A stretch of 64,000 nt of DNA from Bacillota bacterium (GTDB lineage Bacteria > Bacillota > Clostridia > Tissierellales > Sedimentibacteraceae): NCBI GenBank assembly GCA_023386345.1, contig JAEWJT010000014.1, positions 22,813-86,812 of the forward strand. The letters run 5' to 3'. How positions within the stretch are numbered: the first letter of the stretch is position 1; every line of letters begins with the position of its first letter. The position numbers were made by a program, and so were the translations under genes. The notes under the pieces are model-generated. The model saw only the letters and a list, made by a program, of their open reading frames with translations. It was not told the origin of the DNA and did no database searches. Positions 46,046 to 55,914 of the stretch are shown in pieces.

Positions 46046-46111
46046 CTTTTCATGGCTTTTTTTGGCTTTTCATGGCTTTTATAATACAATACTAAAATAA
46101 TAGTGTATAAT
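46046..46111 (+). promoter_or_regulatory. Direct-repeat operator and promoter of the ABC operon
   Basis: CTTTTCATGGCTTTT is repeated exactly at 46046-46060 and 46066-46080 (period 20 bp). TATAAT lies at 46106, inside ATAATAGTGTATAATT, 31 nt after the second TTCATG. The same order and spacing recur at 55915-55977. It fits a LytTR-type direct repeat site activating a promoter without a good -35. Confidence 0.82.
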
Positions 46112-46185
46112 TAATAGATAATGTATATAAAAAATTTTATTAAATGGATTAAAAATGTTTTTTAAAGAGAGGGATGTAAGTTAAT

Positions 46186-47310
46186 ATGGCAGGTATTTTA
46201 TTAAAAAATGTTACAAAAATTTATCCTAATAAATTTAAAGCATTGGAAAACCTAAATTTAGAGATAAAGGACAAGGAATTTTTAGTACTTGTAGGATCTT
46301 CTGGCTGTGGAAAATCAACAATTCTGCGTATAATAGCAGGACTTGAGGGGGTGCAGGAAGGAACTTTGCAGATAGGCGAAAAAGTCGTCAACGATGTTTC
46401 TCCAAAGGACAGAAATATCTCTATGGTTTTTCAAGATTATGCCCTATATCCTCATATGAATGTATATGAAAACATGGCATTTTCATTAAAGCTAAAAAGG
46501 GTTAAGAAAGCGGAGATAAAAGAGAAAATTTTAGAAGTAGCTAAGAAGCTTGAAATCGAAGAGTGCTTGTATAAAAAGCCAGCTACATTGTCAGGCGGAC
46601 AAAAACAAAGGGTTGCACTTGGGAGGGCTATAATTAGAGACCCTGAGGTTTTTCTATTCGATGAACCTCTGTCAAATATAGATGCAAAATTAAGAACTCA
46701 AATGAGAATTGAACTTATAAGACTTCATAGGCAGCTTCAAACTACATTTGTATACGTTACACACGACCAAACAGAGGCTATGACAATGGGCGAAAGAATT
46801 GTCGTTATGAATAACGGAAAAATATTACAAATAGATACACCAGAGAATTTATACAATAATCCTGATAATCTTTTTACTGCTGGATTTATAGGATTGCCTC
46901 AGATGAATTTTTTAGATGGAAGATTAAAAAATAAAGACGATATTAAGATGTACATAGAGCTAGACTGTATGAGCGATATAAGCTTTGAGCTTAAAAATAC
47001 TTATGATTTTTATGACAGTAGAAAAATTACTTTAGGAATAAGACCAGAAAAATTATACATAAAAGATGACAATTATAATTCAGATAACTGTATTTTATTT
47101 GAAAACTGCGAGGTTGAAGCGGTCGAGATGCTTGGAGCTGAACAACTTGTGTATGTAAATTTTAATGGAATTAAGCTAATATCCAAGGTTTTTGAGAATA
47201 TTAAAATATACAAAAACGATAAGATGTCTTTATTTTGCAGCTTAAATGATATTCATATATTCGATGCAATTACAGAAAGGAAGCTGGATGTATGGAAAAA
47301 ACAAGATTAA
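46186..47310 (+). CDS. MalK/UgpC-type ABC transporter ATPase
   Basis: A 374-residue ATPase: Walker A (GSSGCGKSTILRIIAG), signature (LSGGQKQRVALGRAI), Walker B (VFLFDEPLSNID), H-loop (VYVTHDQTEAMTMG), then a C-terminal OB-type TOBE/regulatory domain (about 240-374). This is the class that powers carbohydrate and glycerophosphate importers of the CUT1 type. GAGAGGGATGTAAG precedes the ATG. It overlaps the first permease by 19 nt. First gene of the operon under the direct-repeat promoter. Confidence 0.93.
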   Translation: MAGILLKNVTKIYPNKFKALENLNLEIKDKEFLVLVGSSGCGKSTILRIIAGLEGVQEGTLQIGEKVVNDVSPKDRNISMVFQDYALYPHMNVYENMAFSLKLKRVKKAEIKEKILEVAKKLEIEECLYKKPATLSGGQKQRVALGRAIIRDPEVFLFDEPLSNIDAKLRTQMRIELIRLHRQLQTTFVYVTHDQTEAMTMGERIVVMNNGKILQIDTPENLYNNPDNLFTAGFIGLPQMNFLDGRLKNKDDIKMYIELDCMSDISFELKNTYDFYDSRKITLGIRPEKLYIKDDNYNSDNCILFENCEVEAVEMLGAEQLVYVNFNGIKLISKVFENIKIYKNDKMSLFCSLNDIHIFDAITERKLDVWKKQD

Positions 47311-48071
47311 CAAGATATGCTTTGTTAAGCCTTATAGGGGTTGCCATATTGTATATAATTCCATTTATAATTGCACAGGATAGCTTCGATTTTAGCTTAT
47401 TAGATACTCAAACAGGTATATGGACTAATCAAGGGTTTATTGTTTCATTTAAAAATACTCTGATGTTTATGGTTATATATATTCCTATAGTTGTTATCTT
47501 AGGATTTTTATTAGCTTATGCAACAGAGTATATAAAACTTTCCTTTGCAGTTCAGGTAGCGATAATTTTACCTATAGCAGTGCCTATACTGTCTGTTGCA
47601 GGATTTTTTAGGGATTTACTTAGTATCAGTGCCTTTAGTAAAATTTTTAGCGGTCTTTCTATGGTGGGACTTATTTACATATGGAGTTGTCTTGGATTTA
47701 CATATTTGATATTTTTAATATCATTAAAAAATCGCAATAAATCAATTGAGGAGGCAGCATATTTAGATGGAGCAGGAACATTCAGAACTCTGTTTAAGAT
47801 AATTATACCTCTGCATTCTGAGGCTATGACTTTGTCAATAATTCTAAGCATATACAATTCATTGAAAATATTTAAGCAGACATACGCTGTATTTGGTGAA
47901 TATCCAAATTATGATATGTTTATGATGCAAAACTTTCTTTACTTAAAGCTTAAAAAGCTAAGTTTGGAGGATTTAATAGTATCTGCGGATATATTTTTAC
48001 TATTTATATTTATAATTTTGATGTTAGTTCTAGCTTTTGGAATGTATCAAAAAAGAAAACTATCAAAGTGA
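47292..48071 (+). CDS. CUT1-type ABC permease (MalF-like)
   Basis: A 259-residue permease with six hydrophobic helices. The cytoplasmic EAA loop reads IEEAAYLDGAGTFRTLFKIIIPL, which binds the ATPase. It is shorter than classic MalF because it lacks the extra periplasmic insertion, as in UgpA-like proteins. GGAAG before ATG 47292 lies in the ATPase coding end, implying coupling. It pairs with the next permease. Confidence 0.9.
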   Translation: MEKTRLTRYALLSLIGVAILYIIPFIIAQDSFDFSLLDTQTGIWTNQGFIVSFKNTLMFMVIYIPIVVILGFLLAYATEYIKLSFAVQVAIILPIAVPILSVAGFFRDLLSISAFSKIFSGLSMVGLIYIWSCLGFTYLIFLISLKNRNKSIEEAAYLDGAGTFRTLFKIIIPLHSEAMTLSIILSIYNSLKIFKQTYAVFGEYPNYDMFMMQNFLYLKLKKLSLEDLIVSADIFLLFIFIILMLVLAFGMYQKRKLSK

Positions 48072-48081
48072 GGGGGTAACT

Positions 48082-48900
48082 ATGAAAAAGAGTTTAATTA
48101 AAATTTTATCTGTGATAATCGTAATTTTATTTTTACTGCCTATAGTGTACACGCTTCTTCACTCATTTATGGATGCGTATCAGGTACAAAGCTACAACAC
48201 TTCGTTTTTGCCAAAGGTGTTTAGCTTGCATCAGTATTTGAAGATAACTCAAAAGATGGAATTTTTCAAATTGTACATAAATTCGATAGTTATATCCGTA
48301 TCAACAATAATTGGACAGCTCATAATATCTGTTGGTGCAGCATATTTCTTTTCAAGGACTAAAAGCAAGATAGCTAATGCAATATTTACTATATATGTGT
48401 TTTTGATGATTTTGCCTTTGCAGATAACTCTGATATCAAATGTATTTTTATACAATGGTATTCAAAGATATGTTGGGATTACTATATTTGATACAAAATT
48501 TGCTGTAATTTTACCTGGAGTATTCAGCACTATGGGAGTGTTTTTCTTAAAACAATTTTTCTCAAGCATGCCTGAGAATTTATATGAAATAGCAAGAATA
48601 GATGGAGCATCTAATTTTCAAATACTAACAAAGATTGTGCTGCCTTATTCAAAGAACTCTATACTTGCTTTATGTGCATTAAATTTTATTGAGAGCTGGA
48701 ATATAATTGAGCAGGCACTTATTTTTATAAATACACCATCAAAGTATCCAGTGTCACTATATTTAAATACATTATACGCAAATGACAGGAATGTTTTCTA
48801 TGCTGGAAGTATACTGTTTATATTCCCTGTGATTTACTTGGTTATGAAGAGCAAGGAGAAAATTAAAAATATGATATTGGAAAGTAGGAGGATAGTATAA
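48082..48900 (+). CDS. CUT1-type ABC permease (MalG-like)
   Basis: A 272-residue permease with six helices. EAA loop NLYEIARIDGASNFQILTKIVLPY; the N-terminus has the MalG-like LFLLPIVYTLLHSFMD. The frame extends upstream, but GAGGGGGTAACT before ATG 48082 fixes the start. It forms a heterodimeric channel with the preceding permease. The stop overlaps the next ATG (TAATG). Confidence 0.9.
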   Translation: MKKSLIKILSVIIVILFLLPIVYTLLHSFMDAYQVQSYNTSFLPKVFSLHQYLKITQKMEFFKLYINSIVISVSTIIGQLIISVGAAYFFSRTKSKIANAIFTIYVFLMILPLQITLISNVFLYNGIQRYVGITIFDTKFAVILPGVFSTMGVFFLKQFFSSMPENLYEIARIDGASNFQILTKIVLPYSKNSILALCALNFIESWNIIEQALIFINTPSKYPVSLYLNTLYANDRNVFYAGSILFIFPVIYLVMKSKEKIKNMILESRRIV

Positions 48901-50609
48901 TGATGATTAGAATTTTCGATAAAATCTCTAAGATATTTTTTGCATTTATATGTTTTATTGTTATATTAGGCATGGTTTTCTTAAGTATAAGAAATTATAC
49001 CACACCTATAGTAAGTAATGTGGTAGTATTACCTAATGGGAAAATAGAAAGTAAGTACTATATAAATGGAGTTATATCATCAGGAAACAATGAAGTAGTT
49101 GAGGTGAAGGCTGCTAGAAATATGGATATATCAGACGTCAATATTAAGGCTGATCAAATTGTTGAAGGTGGTCAAAAATTATTTGCACTTGATATAAGTA
49201 AGTCCGCATCTGATAAAAGAACACAGCAAGATACTATAAATGACAAGATATATGATGAACAATCAGCATTAAATAAAATGATAAAATCTCTTGAAAAGAC
49301 AGCAAATAGGCAGATTAACAATATTGATAATTTTAATTCCAATGAGGGAGTTAGCATTTATGCAGTAGCAGATGGGAAGATAAAAAATCTGTCAATATCT
49401 GAGGGTAAAAAGGTAAGCAATAATATTATTTCAAATATTATTGATGATAACTTATTAGAAATTTCGTTTAAGATGAACAGCAATGAATTCCCTAATATAA
49501 GCGTTGGGCAAAAAGTTTTATTAAGCTTTACAGGATACGAGGGATATTATGATGCTGAGGTTATAAGCATAAATCCAAATGCTGTACCTGACAAGGATAA
49601 AATATCGTTTTTATATAATGGTATTATTCTCGCTAAAAATCCAGGTTTAATTTCTCCGGGAGTCAGTGTAGGTGTTTCAACTCAAAAAGATGGGCAAGTA
49701 GCTGCTACCTTGACATATTCCGGAACTGTAGAATCATACTTTGAGCAGTCACCTGTGACAACAGAGGTATATTCAAGCCCTAATATGGATATATATGCTA
49801 CAAAGGTTTTAGTTATAGAGGGTGAAGCAGTAAAAAAAGGTCAAAAAATAGCTGAATTAGGTGGAGATGATTTGACAAGCTATTTTGACGAAAGTATTAA
49901 AAGCATAAAGGATAAACAAAAAATAATCAGCAACTTAAGAAAAGATATAAATGAGCTTTATGGTGATACCCTAACTTTTAACACAGAAAGCAGTTTTAAA
50001 ATGGATGATGATGGAGCTTGCAAAATATCCGATAAGATATATGTAGAGTATATATCTGACAAGGCTTCACTTAAAGAGGGTGAGACTATATTAAGATACC
50101 GTGTTTATGACAATAGTTCTATGCAGATTAAGACAATGGTTGATGCAAAAACTTATAAAAGTATGCCAACGACTATATATTACGGAACTGATATGTGGAA
50201 TATGGATGCACAAACTAGACTTGTTGGTGTAAAGGAGTTTGCGAAGGGTTATGAGGTTTCATTCGAGCATGATGAAAAATATCTTGCAGGTTTAGGCTTG
50301 AATGACAATGTAATATTAAAATTTTCAATAGAAGACAGGTTTGAAAATGTTATACCAAAATCTGCAATAGTGCCTATTGGAAGAATAGCTGTAGGCTCTA
50401 GCGGATATGTTTACATAATAAATCAAGAAGAATCTATATTGGGAAATGTAGATGTTTTATCAGAAAAAAGAGTAACTATAAAGGCTGTAGGCGATGAAAA
50501 TGTAGCAATTGAATTTGATAAAAACTTCTACAATAGAGGTAAGGACATAGTTATAGTTAATTTTATAGATTCTACACTTAAAGATGGAATGAGAGTGAGA
50601 GTAAAATGA
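48900..50609 (+). CDS. HlyD/RND-type membrane-fusion (adaptor) protein in an importer operon
   Basis: A 569-residue protein with one N-terminal membrane helix (about 9-30). Two lipoyl/barrel-sandwich pieces are visible (about 58-105 with VVEVKAARNMDISDVNIKADQIVEGGQKL, and about 270-330 with PNMDIYATKVLVIEGEAVKKGQKIAEL in shorter parts), short coiled coils (about 105-140 and 335-355) and beta-barrel domains to the end. AGGAGG lies in the preceding gene end. Such adaptors serve exporters, so finding one after a CUT1 importer is odd. It is followed with a 4-nt overlap by a four-TM protein. Confidence 0.75.
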   Translation: MMIRIFDKISKIFFAFICFIVILGMVFLSIRNYTTPIVSNVVVLPNGKIESKYYINGVISSGNNEVVEVKAARNMDISDVNIKADQIVEGGQKLFALDISKSASDKRTQQDTINDKIYDEQSALNKMIKSLEKTANRQINNIDNFNSNEGVSIYAVADGKIKNLSISEGKKVSNNIISNIIDDNLLEISFKMNSNEFPNISVGQKVLLSFTGYEGYYDAEVISINPNAVPDKDKISFLYNGIILAKNPGLISPGVSVGVSTQKDGQVAATLTYSGTVESYFEQSPVTTEVYSSPNMDIYATKVLVIEGEAVKKGQKIAELGGDDLTSYFDESIKSIKDKQKIISNLRKDINELYGDTLTFNTESSFKMDDDGACKISDKIYVEYISDKASLKEGETILRYRVYDNSSMQIKTMVDAKTYKSMPTTIYYGTDMWNMDAQTRLVGVKEFAKGYEVSFEHDEKYLAGLGLNDNVILKFSIEDRFENVIPKSAIVPIGRIAVGSSGYVYIINQEESILGNVDVLSEKRVTIKAVGDENVAIEFDKNFYNRGKDIVIVNFIDSTLKDGMRVRVK

Positions 50610-51664
50610 AGAAGCTAATGACATATATTGCTGTATTCATTGTAATTACTGCTTGTATGCTTATGTTTTTCATTAGAAACTTTCCAGCTGAAATGGCAGA
50701 GCTAAGCTTAGATGGTATAGCAAATCCAAATCAAATTGATAGAGCCATGGTAGAAAATTCGATATATGATTATTTTAATGTTTATGATATTTTCGTCCGA
50801 GGGGAAAATGCCAATGTATATGCAGGCAATATCAATATTTTGCTGAGAAAATCAGATATAAAGGCAGGCACCATGACATATAGTGATAATGAGGTAATAA
50901 TGGGCGACAAGCACATGGAGGAAAACTTTAAATATAATCTTCTAGGGGAAAAGTATGAATCTCAATTTGGTGAATATTATGTTAATTGTATTATAAAAAA
51001 CAGTGATAAGGTATATTATAGGGATATAAACATTCTTCAAAATGTGAATATAAAGAGTCAAAGCCTTTATATGTCACTTGTCAATGAAAAAAAATTACCT
51101 ATGAAGTATGAACAAGTAATTAGCAGCTTGAGGTACTATAATATAGGTATTTCAAAAAGTATTTATTATGCGGATGTAATTAATTTCTTTAAAAAGCTTT
51201 TAATGCTATTGATAATTACAGAATTTACTATCATATTTTTAAAATTTTTAAATCGTACAAAAAAAAGTATTTTAGCTTTGTCGGAAACTAGAAAATCTTT
51301 ACAATATGATTTAACACTAAGAGAATTTATCTTTAAATCAAATAATGTAAAATTAATTTTAAAGATTTTATCTCAAGTGATTATACTAGCTTTGTTAGGA
51401 ATTGCAATGATGTGGCTGACTGTAGTTATTTTGAAAATTTCAACATCGTATGTTATCGACTATACATCGCTAAAAAGTATAACTGATGCAGTTGGAGAGT
51501 TTACAAGTTTCATGAAATATTATCTAGTAAATGGGTTTACAGACATTTCAACAAGCTTGATGAGCTGTATTATCATTTATTTGTTAACTTTCTTTACGAT
51601 TTTAGTTATAAATGTAAAAGAATTTGTTGTAAAATTAAAAGGAAAAAGAAAATTTACAATTTAA
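50606..51664 (+). CDS. Four-TM membrane protein, MacB/FtsX-like topology
   Basis: A 352-residue protein: TM1 about 5-24, large extracellular domain about 25-193, then TM2 about 196-214, TM3 about 251-277 and TM4 about 316-336, with a Lys-rich tail. This one-plus-three pattern with a big loop after TM1 is that of MacB/FtsX permeases, but I see no recognisable FtsX motif and no dedicated MacB-type ATPase. It overlaps the adaptor gene by 4 nt (ATGA), so the two are coupled. Function unknown. Confidence 0.7.
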   Translation: MKKLMTYIAVFIVITACMLMFFIRNFPAEMAELSLDGIANPNQIDRAMVENSIYDYFNVYDIFVRGENANVYAGNINILLRKSDIKAGTMTYSDNEVIMGDKHMEENFKYNLLGEKYESQFGEYYVNCIIKNSDKVYYRDINILQNVNIKSQSLYMSLVNEKKLPMKYEQVISSLRYYNIGISKSIYYADVINFFKKLLMLLIITEFTIIFLKFLNRTKKSILALSETRKSLQYDLTLREFIFKSNNVKLILKILSQVIILALLGIAMMWLTVVILKISTSYVIDYTSLKSITDAVGEFTSFMKYYLVNGFTDISTSLMSCIIIYLLTFFTILVINVKEFVVKLKGKRKFTI

Positions 51665-51739
51665 AAATATTTTTACTATACATAAAGTGTATTAATAATT
51701 TGTTTTTAAATTTAAATTAATTTTATATCTTCTCTAAAA

Positions 51740-51793
51740 ATACACATTAAGCATCTGTCTAAGATAATAGACGGATGCTTAACGTGTATTTTT
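51740..51793 (+). terminator. Strong terminator of the ABC-adaptor operon
   Basis: TACACATTAAGCATC...GATGCTTAACGTGTA forms a long stem with one bulge (inner TGTCT/AGACG part), ending in T5, about 75 nt past the four-TM gene. The rest up to 51989 shows no gene. Confidence 0.9.
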
Positions 51794-51989
51794 GTTTATC
51801 GAATATATAGTTAAATATATAGTAAAAATTATATTTTTTGTTTGAAATTTATCGATTATTATTATATAATAAATAGGAAATAATAATTTTAGGTAAAAAA
51901 TTTATAAATAGTGTGTAAAAAAGCAAGTTCTAAAATTAATTGGTATATTAGTTCTTGCTTTGGAAATTAATATAAATATATGGAGGGAA

Positions 51990-52262
51990 ATGATGAAAGT
52001 AAAAGTTTGTGTTGGTTCAAATTGTACGTTTTTAGGCTCTATGGGGATTTTAGATCAGCTTGAAGATTTGAAAGAAATTATAAGCGAGAATTCAGATAAT
52101 TATAGAGATGAAGATTTGGAAGTAGAAGCAATTAAATGTCTTGGATTTTGTAAGGGAACTAACGAAAAGATTGCACCTATTATACTTATAGATGATGAGC
52201 CTATATTTAATGCAACAGGTCAAATTGTAATGGAGAAGATTGTTGACAAAATTAGAAAATAG
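51990..52262 (+). CDS. Thioredoxin-like [2Fe-2S] ferredoxin (NuoE/HydC-like)
   Basis: About 90 residues with the four cysteines of a thioredoxin-like ferredoxin: VCVGSNCTF (C-x4-C) and KCLGFCKG (C-x3-C). GGAGGGAA supports ATG 51990 or 51993 over the longer TTG-started frame. It lies 11 nt before the hydrogenase gene, so it is most likely its electron-transfer partner in the cytosol, as NuoE-like subunits are for other [FeFe] enzymes. Confidence 0.88.
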   Translation: MMKVKVCVGSNCTFLGSMGILDQLEDLKEIISENSDNYRDEDLEVEAIKCLGFCKGTNEKIAPIILIDDEPIFNATGQIVMEKIVDKIRK

Positions 52263-52273
52263 AGGAAATAAAT

Positions 52274-53779
52274 ATGAAAGAAAGTTATGTTAATATTATA
52301 AATATAAGGAGACAGGTATTTGCTAAGATTGCCAAAATGGCTTATGAGGGAGTAGACTTAAGTGAATTGGAAAAAGCGTCCTTTGAAATACTACCTGGAG
52401 AAGTAGCCACATACAGAGACAGTATATTCAGAGAAAGAGCGATAGTTGATGAGCGTTTAAGACTTACAATGGGACTAGGCGCAAGAAAACCAACTGAATA
52501 CTATCATGTTTCTGATGGAATTTCTGAGGTTGATGCAGATAAAGTTCAACTTGATGAGCCTTTGGTAAATGTAATTACTTTTGCTTGCGAAGCTTGCCCT
52601 ACTAAGGCGTTTTATGTAACGGATAATTGCAGAAAGTGTCTAGCACATCCTTGTACTATAGTATGTCCAGTAAATGCTGTTTCTATTGGAAAAAACAGAG
52701 CTATTATTGATAAGGATAAATGTATTAAATGCGGCAGATGTAAAGAAACCTGCCCATATAGTGCAATTGTAAAATACGAGAGACCTTGTGCAGCTGCATG
52801 TGGTGTTGACGCTATAGAAAGTGACTATTTAGGAAGAGCTAAGATAAACATGGATAGATGCGTATCCTGCGGAAATTGTATCGTACAATGCCCTTATGGA
52901 GCGATTTCAGATAAATCTCAAATATATCAACTTATAAAATCATTAAAAAGTAGTGAGCATATGTATGCAATTGTAGCTCCATCGTTTTTAGGACAGTTTG
53001 GACCTTTAGCAAAGCCAGTCCAAATATTTGAGGGTATAAAGCAATTAGGCTTTAAGGATGTTGTAGAAGTTAGCTTGGGAGCTGATATTACCACGCTAAA
53101 AGAAGCGCATGAATTTATTGAAAAAGTACCGAATGAAATTCCGTATATGGGAACAAGCTGTTGTAATTCTTGGGCAATAATGGTTAAAAAGCTATTCCCT
53201 GACCAATATGAGTATATATCAGACTCTTCATCTCCGATGGTTGAGACTGCGAAATATATTAAGAAAAAAGACCCAGAGGCAAGGATAGCATTTATAGGAC
53301 CTTGTATTTCTAAAAAATTAGAAGCATTAAGAGATGATGTTAAGGATTATGTACATTTCGTAATAACATTCGAGGAATTAATGGGAATGTTTGTTGCAAA
53401 AGGAATAGAATTATCGGAAATAGAGGTATCTAAAGAGATACAGGATGCTTCATCATTGGGCAGAGGCTATGCTATAGCTGGAGGAGTTGCAGAAGCAGTA
53501 AAAAATACAGCAATGACAATTGATCCATCAAGGGAGATAAATGTCGAGGGTGTATCTACTTTGCATGAATGTGTAAAGCTTATGAAACTTGCAAAAGCTG
53601 GTAAGAAAAATGGATACTTGCTTGAAGGAATGGCATGCTCAGGTGGATGTATTGCAGGACCTGGAACTATAGCTTCAGTAAATAGAGTTAGAAAAGCGGT
53701 GACAGAATTTAAAAATCAAGCACCATGCAAATCACCGTTAGATAATGATATTATTGATGAAAGCCTAAGAAAAAAATAA
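52274..53779 (+). CDS. [FeFe]-hydrogenase, group B type
   Basis: A 501-residue enzyme. Two ferredoxin-like clusters lie at about 131-160 (CIKCGRCKETCP) and 196-207 (CVSCGNCIVQCP), with further Cys-rich motifs near 105-132. The H-cluster loops are L1 TSCCNSW (294-300), L2 IGPCISKKLE (341-350) and L3 EGMACSGGCIAGPG (451-464). L1 and L2 differ from group A (TSCCPxW, MPCxxKxxE) and match the group B lineage, whose role (H2 production or sensing) is less known. GGAAATAAAT precedes the ATG. Maturases HydEFG are not in the window. Confidence 0.92.
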   Translation: MKESYVNIINIRRQVFAKIAKMAYEGVDLSELEKASFEILPGEVATYRDSIFRERAIVDERLRLTMGLGARKPTEYYHVSDGISEVDADKVQLDEPLVNVITFACEACPTKAFYVTDNCRKCLAHPCTIVCPVNAVSIGKNRAIIDKDKCIKCGRCKETCPYSAIVKYERPCAAACGVDAIESDYLGRAKINMDRCVSCGNCIVQCPYGAISDKSQIYQLIKSLKSSEHMYAIVAPSFLGQFGPLAKPVQIFEGIKQLGFKDVVEVSLGADITTLKEAHEFIEKVPNEIPYMGTSCCNSWAIMVKKLFPDQYEYISDSSSPMVETAKYIKKKDPEARIAFIGPCISKKLEALRDDVKDYVHFVITFEELMGMFVAKGIELSEIEVSKEIQDASSLGRGYAIAGGVAEAVKNTAMTIDPSREINVEGVSTLHECVKLMKLAKAGKKNGYLLEGMACSGGCIAGPGTIASVNRVRKAVTEFKNQAPCKSPLDNDIIDESLRKK

Positions 53780-53864
53780 TAAGCATTGTTAGATAGGATT
53801 GAAAATTTACATCATATAATTTCTTTGTAATACTAAATAAATTTATCTATTGTTGGAGAATGAA

Positions 53865-55361
53865 ATGTTGTGCAAACAAAAACATGATATAATGTCTGAT
53901 CTTAAGAAAAAATTGAGCTCAGATATTTATACAGATGAAAAATGTCTTGCAGGAAAGGCAACGCATAAGAGAGATTATGATATAATAACAGAAACTGATT
54001 TAATAATTTTAAATAAGTTTGTGTCGGCACCTCTTATTCTTTTTAATTGCGAAAATATTGCATTTATGAATACTAATTGTAGCTTGTTATTTGGCTATAA
54101 TGATTTTGACATGCAAAAACCAATGAAAACAAAGCAATTTTTTGTGGATGATAAATTTATTAATGAAATTGAAAAAATATTTGATGATGATGAAAGAGTA
54201 GAATTGTCTGATACATATATCATGACAACAGAGCTTGAAAAAATATTTGTAAGTTTAGAGTGTAAAATTGTTTTATATAAATCACAAAAATTTATTTTTG
54301 CACACCTACATGATATGACAGATAAGCTTGCAACACAGTTTAAACTAATTAAAGCTTCAATTGTAAGAGATTTAATGCTTGATATTAGTCAATCTATAAT
54401 TAAAATAGAAGATATCAAACAGGTATATCAATTAATATTGGAAAATGCAATAAAAGCATTGGAAAAGGCAAAAATAGGTACTATATTTATTAAAAGGGAT
54501 GATGTATATAAGGTAGTAGCTCATGTTGGATTTTCTGAGGAGATAATAAATTTCCAACTTAGCCCTCAACATACATTTTTGTATAGAGCAACTAATGGTA
54601 AAATGGATACTATAGCTAATATAACGGATTTAATGAAGTTAAATAAAATTCATGATAACTACTATGCTATAAAAACATCTATAGGTGAACATTTTATTAA
54701 ATCTTGTATAACAGCCCCAATAAATATAAACGGTGAAGTATATGGAATGATAAATATAGATTCACTTGAAACTGATGCGTTTGATGATGATGATATCAAG
54801 TGCATGGAGTTTATGAAAAATAGTATTGAAATAGCTATATCTAATTTTTTACAATATGAAGAGAGAATATTTTTGGCTAATAGAGATAGCTTAACTAAAT
54901 TATACAATCGTGTTTATATTGAAGAAAAATTTGAAAAATTCAAAGAAGAAGCTTTAAAAGATAACTCAAGCTTTTATATGGTAATATTTGATATTGATAA
55001 CTTAAAGCATATCAATGATAAATATGGACATAGTGAAGGAGATATAGTTATATTAAAGATTGTGGAAGAATTAAAAAATTTAATTGCTGAAAATGATATC
55101 TTAGCAAGAATTGGCGGAGATGAGTTCTTAGGAATATTCCATGATAAAGACGTTGATGCTCTATTTAATAAAATTAAAAATTCTTTAATAAATATTAATA
55201 AAACCACTGAAATAAATAATCAGAATATATCATGCTCATTTAGCTTTGGAATGTCAAACTTTGGAGAAGATGGACATGAATTTAAGGAACTGTTTAAAAA
55301 AGCAGATGAAAGAATGTATTCAATAAAAAACCACAGAGAAAATCTGGACAATATGTGTTAA
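53865..55361 (+). CDS. GAF-GGDEF diguanylate cyclase
   Basis: A 498-residue protein: a PAS-like part (about 45-150), a GAF-like domain (about 165-325) and GGDEF (about 335-495). The active site RIGGDEFLGIF (417-421) is intact and substrate residues LYNRVYIEEKF and DIDNLKHINDKYGHSEGD are in place. The RxxD inhibitory site is absent (AEND before DILARIGG), so product feedback is unlikely. TTGGAG before ATG 53865 fixes the start. It probably makes cyclic-di-GMP in response to a small ligand. No transmembrane helix. Confidence 0.9.
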   Translation: MLCKQKHDIMSDLKKKLSSDIYTDEKCLAGKATHKRDYDIITETDLIILNKFVSAPLILFNCENIAFMNTNCSLLFGYNDFDMQKPMKTKQFFVDDKFINEIEKIFDDDERVELSDTYIMTTELEKIFVSLECKIVLYKSQKFIFAHLHDMTDKLATQFKLIKASIVRDLMLDISQSIIKIEDIKQVYQLILENAIKALEKAKIGTIFIKRDDVYKVVAHVGFSEEIINFQLSPQHTFLYRATNGKMDTIANITDLMKLNKIHDNYYAIKTSIGEHFIKSCITAPININGEVYGMINIDSLETDAFDDDDIKCMEFMKNSIEIAISNFLQYEERIFLANRDSLTKLYNRVYIEEKFEKFKEEALKDNSSFYMVIFDIDNLKHINDKYGHSEGDIVILKIVEELKNLIAENDILARIGGDEFLGIFHDKDVDALFNKIKNSLININKTTEINNQNISCSFSFGMSNFGEDGHEFKELFKKADERMYSIKNHRENLDNMC

Positions 55362-55368
55362 ATAGAAG

Positions 55369-55404
55369 ATACACTTATATTCTAAAATATAAGTGTATTT
55401 TTTT
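55369..55404 (+). terminator. Terminator after the GGDEF gene
   Basis: A 13-bp perfect stem (ATACACTTATATT / AATATAAGTGTAT) with a 4-nt loop and T7. Confidence 0.92.
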
Positions 55405-55568
55405 GAGATAATTGTTTACCTTATCAACTATTTAAAACATTTTATCTATATTAACATTATTTTCACGGTTGCTTAATACTGAAATTAATGAATTATTAAA
55501 ATTATATGTATTGAATCTAAGTAAAAATTTTTTATTATAATAAAATATGTGGGGATTAAAAAGTGAAA

Positions 55569-55760
55569 TTAGTTAGGTTTATCTTTTTTTAATTCTAAAC
55601 ATTCCTCTATATTTGCTCTTTGAATAGATATTGTTGCCAATGTATCTGCAATTTGTGAGAGAATAGATACTATTAATTCAATTTGCTGTATAGTTCTATC
55701 CTTTGCAATTGCAATTGATAAAGTATTTACTAAAACTGCCAGCTGTTCTGGACCAATCAT
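55569..55760 (-). CDS. Small conserved protein of unknown function
   Basis: A 63-residue helical protein (MIGPEQLAVLVNTLSIAIAK then DRTIQQIELIVSILSQIADT). It resembles a small family found in Clostridia next to spore or unknown genes (DUF6774-like, not certain). GGGGTGATTGT precedes the ATG on the minus strand. It lies alone on the opposite strand between two plus-strand units. No signal peptide or metal motif. Confidence 0.65.
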   Translation of the reverse strand: MIGPEQLAVLVNTLSIAIAKDRTIQQIELIVSILSQIADTLATISIQRANIEECLELKKDKPN

Positions 55761-55914
55761 ACAATCACCCCATAATATAATATTCGTATTTGATGTTAAT
55801 GATATAACTTTTTGAAAATGAAAATATATTTATTTTTTTATATAAAGTGGGTTATAATGTAAATTTATTCCTTTTTCATAAAGTTTTATTCAAAAAAGAT
55901 ATGATTTTAAACTC

